This document shows, piece by piece, positions 60,081 to 64,000 of a stretch of DNA of 64,000 bases (position 1 is its first letter; each line of letters begins with the position of its first letter). The position numbers and the translations under genes are program-made. This DNA comes from [Eubacterium] saphenum (GTDB taxonomy: Bacteria > Bacillota > Clostridia > Peptostreptococcales > Anaerovoracaceae). The notes beneath the pieces are model-generated. The model saw nothing but the letters and a program-made list of their open reading frames with translations, ran no database searches and had not been told where the DNA came from. The stretch lies in assembly GCA_004555725.1 (NCBI GenBank), contig SFHC01000003.1, positions 62,001 to 126,000 on the forward strand, given 5' to 3'.

Positions 60081-60685
60081 GTAATGAAAGGGGAGAGAGG
60101 CTGATGAAAGTATACTGTATGCAAAAGTGTCAAATGAGGCGAAATGCAATGCATCGAGGGATGAATATATATTCTGTATGAAGATGCTGATAAATGAATA
60201 ACAAATCGAAATAATCATTGTTGGAGTGTAAAAACCGGCAGGATAGTTTTGTATACAAAAGGAGTTTTAAGTTTTCTGTTCTCAATAACGCTAAAACCGT
60301 GATTTCAGAACACAAAATAGGACTTTTCCGCGGAAAGGATCGTGATGAAGCAGAGACAAAATCATGAGTTGTATATGGGTGCTGTAAATGTGCAGATTGA
60401 TGTACAATTGTGTGCTCAATAATGTACAATGCGGAGGAATATTGTGAAAATATGGAAGGTGCATCTTCGACAAGTGAATATGTCAGCGATAAAATATGCA
60501 TTACATAGAATAACTATTAATTCGTGGTAATTTCAATGTATGTATTACTGTAGTGCGAATTTGAACATGATCAAATGTGTTCCGGAATCATGATTACTAT
60601 GCTTTTCGGAAACAAAAAAAGTGAAACTCCTATTTTCTGTTTCCATTTTGGCAGATTTCCGGGTTTTGAGAACACATTTGCGGAA
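60081..60685. other. AT-rich non-coding stretch with an inverted pair of ~50-bp sequences
   Basis: No supportable gene. Two related sequences in opposite orientation lie at 60277-60324 and 60625-60674. They share TCCTATTTT-N-TGTT at one end and TTGAGAACA at the other, about 300 bases apart. The intervening sequence encodes nothing recognisable. Confidence 0.5.
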
Positions 60686-60930
60686 CACCAGTCGCCGGGC
60701 CCGAGCCACCCAGCCACTAGCCACCAGTCGCCGGGCCCGAGCCGCCCAAACCCCGTCACCAGTCGCCGGGCCCGAGGCACCCAGCACTAGCCACCAGACG
60801 CCGGGTCCGAGCCACCCAACACCAGCCGCCCAGCCACTAGCCACCAGCCACTAGCCACCAGCCGCCCAGCCACCGGCCACTAGCCGCCCAGCCACCGGCC
60901 ACTAGCCGCCGGCCACCAGCTGCCGGGCAG
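60686..60930. repeat. C-rich degenerate minisatellite
   Basis: About 245 bases of imperfect repeats. The first four units are roughly 34-50 bases, each starting CACCAG(T/A)CGCCGGG. They decay into short CCACTAGC, CACCAGC and CGCCCAGC modules. The plus strand is strongly C-rich. Open frames through it encode only low-complexity peptides. Confidence 0.85.
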
Positions 60931-61061
60931 AAAAAAACCGCAGAAGCAGCGCCGTGCGGCCGGATTGGGATGCCCGCGCGTATCTGAAAAGTATGGTGCT
61001 GCTGTCTGTGGTTTCTGTATTATTGTTTTTCTGTTTTTCGGATGGCTGTGAAGGTGCCGGA

Positions 61062-62429
61062 TCAGTTCTTCAGGCTCTGCAGCGGGGCAGGGATGCGTCC
61101 GCCGCGGTGGATCATTTTGGCCGGGGATTGTTTGCGGACGCTCATGACTGGTCCGCTTCCGAGAAGGCCGCCGAAGTTCAGTTCTTCGCCTTCTTTCAGG
61201 CCGATGGCCGGGATGACACGGACTGCGGTCGTCTTGGAATTGACCATTCCGATGGCTGCCTCGTCGGCGATGATGGCGGAGATGACTTCTGCGGTCGTGT
61301 CGCCTGGGATGACGATCATGTCCAGTCCTACGGAGCAGACAGCGGTCATCGCTTCCAGTTTTTCGATGGACAGGGTCTTGCTGCGGGCGGCGGAAATCAT
61401 GCCTTCATCCTCCGTAACCGGAATGAAGGCGCCGGACAGGCCGCCGACGCTTGAGGATGCCATCAGGCCGCCTTTTTTCACGGCGTCGTTCAGCATGGCG
61501 AGCGCGGCTGTGGTGCCGTGGCCGCCGCATTCTTCCAGTCCGATTTCTTCCAGGATGCGTGCGACAGAGTCGCCGACAGCAGGGGTCGGGGCCAGAGACA
61601 GGTCTACGATGCCGAACGGAACGTCCAGCAGTCCGGCGGCTTCTTTACCGATCAGCTGACCGACACGGGTGATCTTGAAGGCTGTTTTCTTGATGGCTTC
61701 TGCGACTTCATCCATCGGCGCGTCATCTGGCATGTTATGAAGGACGCTGCGGACTACACCCGGGCCGGAAACACCGGTGCTGACGCAGCAGTCTGCGTTT
61801 CCGACACCGTGGAACGCGCCTGCCATGAAAGGGTTGTCTTCCACGGCATTGCAGAACACGACCAGTTTGGCGTCGCCGATGCACTGGCGGTCCTGTGTCA
61901 GCTCTGCGGTTTTGCGGAACACTTTTCCCATCAGTTCTACGGCGTCCATGTTGATTCCAGTCTTGGTGGAGCCGATGTTAACAGAGGAGCAGACCAGCTC
62001 AGTTTCAGAGAGTGCCTGAGGGATGGCTTCAATCAACTCGCGGTCGCCGGCGCTGAATCCGCGGTGTACGAGTGCGCTGAAACCTCCGATAAAGTCGATT
62101 CCGATCTCATGTGCGGCCCGGTCCAGTGTACGCGCGTATTTTACCGGATCGCCTCCGCTGACCCCGACGAGCATAGAAATCGGTGTCACAGAGACACGCT
62201 TGTTCACAATTGGAATTCCATATTTTTTAGATAGTTTTTCACCTGTTTCAACCAGGTGATCTGCCTTCCTGAGAATCTTGTCATAGATTTTGCTGCAGGA
62301 CAGGTCGATATCGCTGTCCGCGCAGTCCAGCAGAGAAATCCCCATGGTAATCGTCCGCACATCCAGATTTTCTTTCTGGATCATGTTTACCGTTTCCATG
62401 ATGTTATCCATTGGCAGCGGCATTGTCAT
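61062..62429 (-). CDS. UPF0210 (DUF711) family protein
   Basis: 455 residues. It matches the PFL/UPF0210 family through RTITMGISLLDCADSD, NIGSTKTGINMDAV, STGVSGPGVV and GVGNADCC. The family is soluble and of unknown function, related to the glycyl-radical/PFL-like fold in database naming only. It is transcribed with the ACT-domain gene upstream, a conserved UPF0237-UPF0210 pair. AGGAGGGG lies 6 bases before the ATG. Confidence 0.92.
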   Translation of the reverse strand: MTMPLPMDNIMETVNMIQKENLDVRTITMGISLLDCADSDIDLSCSKIYDKILRKADHLVETGEKLSKKYGIPIVNKRVSVTPISMLVGVSGGDPVKYARTLDRAAHEIGIDFIGGFSALVHRGFSAGDRELIEAIPQALSETELVCSSVNIGSTKTGINMDAVELMGKVFRKTAELTQDRQCIGDAKLVVFCNAVEDNPFMAGAFHGVGNADCCVSTGVSGPGVVRSVLHNMPDDAPMDEVAEAIKKTAFKITRVGQLIGKEAAGLLDVPFGIVDLSLAPTPAVGDSVARILEEIGLEECGGHGTTAALAMLNDAVKKGGLMASSSVGGLSGAFIPVTEDEGMISAARSKTLSIEKLEAMTAVCSVGLDMIVIPGDTTAEVISAIIADEAAIGMVNSKTTAVRVIPAIGLKEGEELNFGGLLGSGPVMSVRKQSPAKMIHRGGRIPAPLQSLKN

Positions 62430-62442
62430 ATTCCCCTCCTAT

Positions 62443-62715
62443 TTATATCGTGTGCATAGCCTTAAAGATGTTTTCATGCATCAGATGAATCTTCATGTCC
62501 GGAAGCGCCTCCTGAACAGCCGTTTCCAGGTCGTCCAGGGATCCCTTCATATGCGTGACGTCAATGACCATGACCATAGAGAAGAATCCGTTCAGTACAG
62601 ACTGAGATACATCCTCGATATTCGCATCTGCTTTTGCCGCTTCCGATGCAGCAGCAGCTAGAATTCCCGTGTGATCCTTTCCGACTACAGTCAGGATCGC
62701 ATTCTGTTTATCCAT
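62443..62715 (-). CDS. UPF0237 ACT-domain protein
   Basis: 90 residues, one ACT domain: NAILTVVGKDHTGILAAAAS followed by ANIEDVSQSVLNGFFSM. Related to GcvR-type small-molecule sensors. It precedes the UPF0210 gene by 13 bases and probably senses an amino acid for it; the ligand is unknown. AGGAGG lies about 7 bases before the start. Confidence 0.92.
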   Translation of the reverse strand: MDKQNAILTVVGKDHTGILAAAASEAAKADANIEDVSQSVLNGFFSMVMVIDVTHMKGSLDDLETAVQEALPDMKIHLMHENIFKAMHTI

Positions 62716-63070
62716 ATTATCCTCCTGTCTCGTGTATGCAAGTACGTTAGAATGTCTTTAGTTTAACATATATATGAATTCTATGGAATATATCTGGTAA
62801 ATTTTGTGTATACAGGACAAAATACAATGCACAAGGAGAAGAATCCGGGAAGCCTCACGGCTCGGCTTACGGGCTGGCGGAACGCATCTTCCGTCATCTG
62901 TTTGCTTTGTGCTATTTGACAAAAAATAAACAAGTATATCAAGGAAATTTAATAAATTCGCACATGAATATTAATGAAAATTTGTTTATATTGTGGTAAT
63001 ATAAGAAATACGGGTGTTGAGCGGACGTGTGCCGCCTGACGCAAAAACTGAGTAAGGGAGATTGCTGTTT
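62716..63070. other. Divergent intergenic region between the UPF0237 gene and ung
   Basis: No gene is seen. An extended -10 TGGTAATAT (62994-63002) could start ung. A TTGACA at 62916-62921 has no -10 at normal spacing. No structured RNA was recognised. Confidence 0.45.
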
Positions 63071-63748
63071 ATGGTTCATATAGGAAATGACTGGGACGAT
63101 CTGCTGAAGGACGCGTTTGCGAGTGAAAACTATCAGCAGCTCCGCCGTTTTCTGTATCATGAGTATAAGACGAGAACGGTTTACCCGGATATGTATGATA
63201 TTTTCAATGCGCTGAAGTACACGCCGTATCAGGATGTAAAGGCGGTGATTCTGGGACAGGATCCGTATCATGAACCGGGGCAGGCGCAGGGGCTGGCGTT
63301 TTCTGTGCAGAAGGGCGTGCCGCAGCCGCCGTCGCTTGTGAATATCTTTAAGGAGCTGCAGGATGATCTGGGAATCGTTCCGCCGCCTCCGGATAACGGA
63401 TGCCTGGTTCCGTGGGCCAGACGCGGCGTGCTCCTGCTGAATACGGTGCTCACCGTCCGGGCGCATCAGGCCAATTCTCACCGCGGACACGGCTGGGAAC
63501 AGCTGACGGACAGGATTATCGAGCTTCTGAACCAGAGAGAAAAACCGATGGTGTTCATCCTCTGGGGAGGAAACGCCAAGTCCAAGATCCCGCTGATCAC
63601 GGGGCGCCAGCATCTGGTGCTGAGCGGTCCGCATCCGAGTCCGCTGTCTGCGTACCGCGGATTTTTCGGCGGACGGTATTTTTCCAGAACCAATGCGTTT
63701 CTGGAGAGCAGAGGAGAGACGCCGATTGACTGGAGCCTCACAGAATAG
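63071..63748 (+). CDS. ung: Uracil-DNA glycosylase (family 1)
   Basis: 225 residues. It has the water-activating GQDPYHEPGQAQGLAFS, LLLNTVLTVR, the LILWG-like FILWGGNAK and the minor-groove loop HPSPLSAYRGF. It removes uracil from DNA. ATG 63071 is used because AAGGGAG (63054-63060) is 10 bases upstream; an earlier TTG (63062) is too close to it. Confidence 0.96.
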   Translation: MVHIGNDWDDLLKDAFASENYQQLRRFLYHEYKTRTVYPDMYDIFNALKYTPYQDVKAVILGQDPYHEPGQAQGLAFSVQKGVPQPPSLVNIFKELQDDLGIVPPPPDNGCLVPWARRGVLLLNTVLTVRAHQANSHRGHGWEQLTDRIIELLNQREKPMVFILWGGNAKSKIPLITGRQHLVLSGPHPSPLSAYRGFFGGRYFSRTNAFLESRGETPIDWSLTE

Positions 63749-63798
63749 CTGAATGCCGGAAATCGCGAAAATCTCCGGTTTCCTGCCAGGCTGCAATG

Positions 63799-63827
63799 TT
63801 GAATATAGCGTGTTTCTGTGCTATTAT
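63799..63827 (+). promoter_or_regulatory. SigA-type promoter of typA
   Basis: TTGAAT (63799-63804), 17-base spacer, TATTAT (63822-63827), about 37 bases before the ATG. Confidence 0.75.
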
Positions 63828-63864
63828 TAGTTGTTAGTTTGGAAAAGGAAAAGAAGGGAAATAC

Positions 63865-64000
63865 ATGGGAAATAAACAGAAAATCATCAATATCGCTGTA
63901 ATTGCGCACGTTGACGCAGGAAAATCGACGCTGGTTGACGCGTTTCTTGCACAGAGCCACGTGTTCCGTGAGAATGAAGAGGTTGTCGACTGTGTTATGG
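63865..64000 (+). CDS. typA: Translational GTPase TypA/BipA, N-terminus only (runs off the window)
   Basis: The visible 45 residues open MGNKQKIINIAVIAHVDAGKSTLVDAFL and continue FRENEEVVDCVM (given in parts: P-loop AHVDAGKST). The QSHVFRENEEVVDCVM stretch fits TypA/BipA better than EF-G or LepA, although TypA usually has HVDHGKTT at the P-loop, so a different translational GTPase cannot be excluded. AAGGGA lies 6 bases before the ATG. Confidence 0.8.
   Translation, partial: MGNKQKIINIAVIAHVDAGKSTLVDAFLAQSHVFRENEEVVDCVM

Noticed and set aside
60545..60854. Open frames rich in Gly, Ala, Trp and Arg across the minisatellite on both strands
   Set aside because: Low-complexity translation of C-rich repeats; no ribosome site.
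2..64000. Defence island, prophage or integrative element
   Set aside because: No integrase, transposase, phage structural, restriction or Cas proteins were recognised; gene content is housekeeping apart from surface proteins and repeats.

Overview
The window is a gene-dense stretch (about 50% G+C) from a low-molecular-weight Firmicute, most likely a Clostridia/Lachnospiraceae-type anaerobe. The evidence is the split two-subunit transketolase, the HrcA/CIRCE-controlled hrcA-grpE-dnaK-dnaJ operon, a T-box leader, DUF1836 and DUF5685 proteins, strong AGGAGG ribosome-binding sites and SigA-type promoters. The genus cannot be fixed from sequence reading alone. No tRNA, rRNA, CRISPR array, insertion sequence or prophage was recognised.

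Layout. 1-2.7 kb: transketolase subunits and a degenerate P-loop protein. 2.8-8.4 kb: a cell-division/cell-wall block (ftsE, ftsX, a coiled-coil M23 peptidase, recJ, an S41 protease). 8.6-14.6 kb: TrpR-like regulator, phosphopantetheinyl transferase, recX, an SGNH hydrolase (minus strand), a DUF1836 protein, two G3E GTPases and a GIY-YIG protein. 14.7-18.7 kb: sbcDC. 18.9-21.2 kb: a single open frame joining homoserine O-acetyltransferase (MetA family) to aspartokinase. 21.3-23.2 kb: a TrpB2-type tryptophan synthase beta chain behind a Trp T-box. 23.3-31.5 kb: nadE, a lactate/2-hydroxyacid dehydrogenase, deoD, an EamA transporter, rpsT, lepA and hemW. 31.6-36.8 kb: the heat-shock operon. 37-46 kb: prs, a 1128-residue secreted subtilase (minus strand) and potABCD. 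46.4-49.3 kb: an ArsR / HMA / P1B-ATPase metal-efflux set. 49.2-53.4 kb: J-domain and DUF5685 proteins (minus strand) and a secreted GH25 lysozyme. 54-57.5 kb: argH, fumC and a membrane protein interrupted by TAG. 57.7-60.1 kb: a surface protein with InlB-type repeats behind a c-di-GMP-I riboswitch. 61-64 kb: UPF0210/UPF0237 pair, ung and the start of typA.

Most genes are housekeeping. The signals most worth a second look are the MetA-aspartokinase fusion; a family of nested palindromic repeats built on CCCGTCCA/TGGACGGG found in three intergenic regions; the c-di-GMP riboswitch in front of a compositionally mosaic surface protein; paired CTTAAG/TTTAAG direct repeats upstream of the ftsEX, pot and GH25 genes; and an early in-frame TAG in a membrane protein. 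I did not find a clear new multi-gene defence or mobile system.
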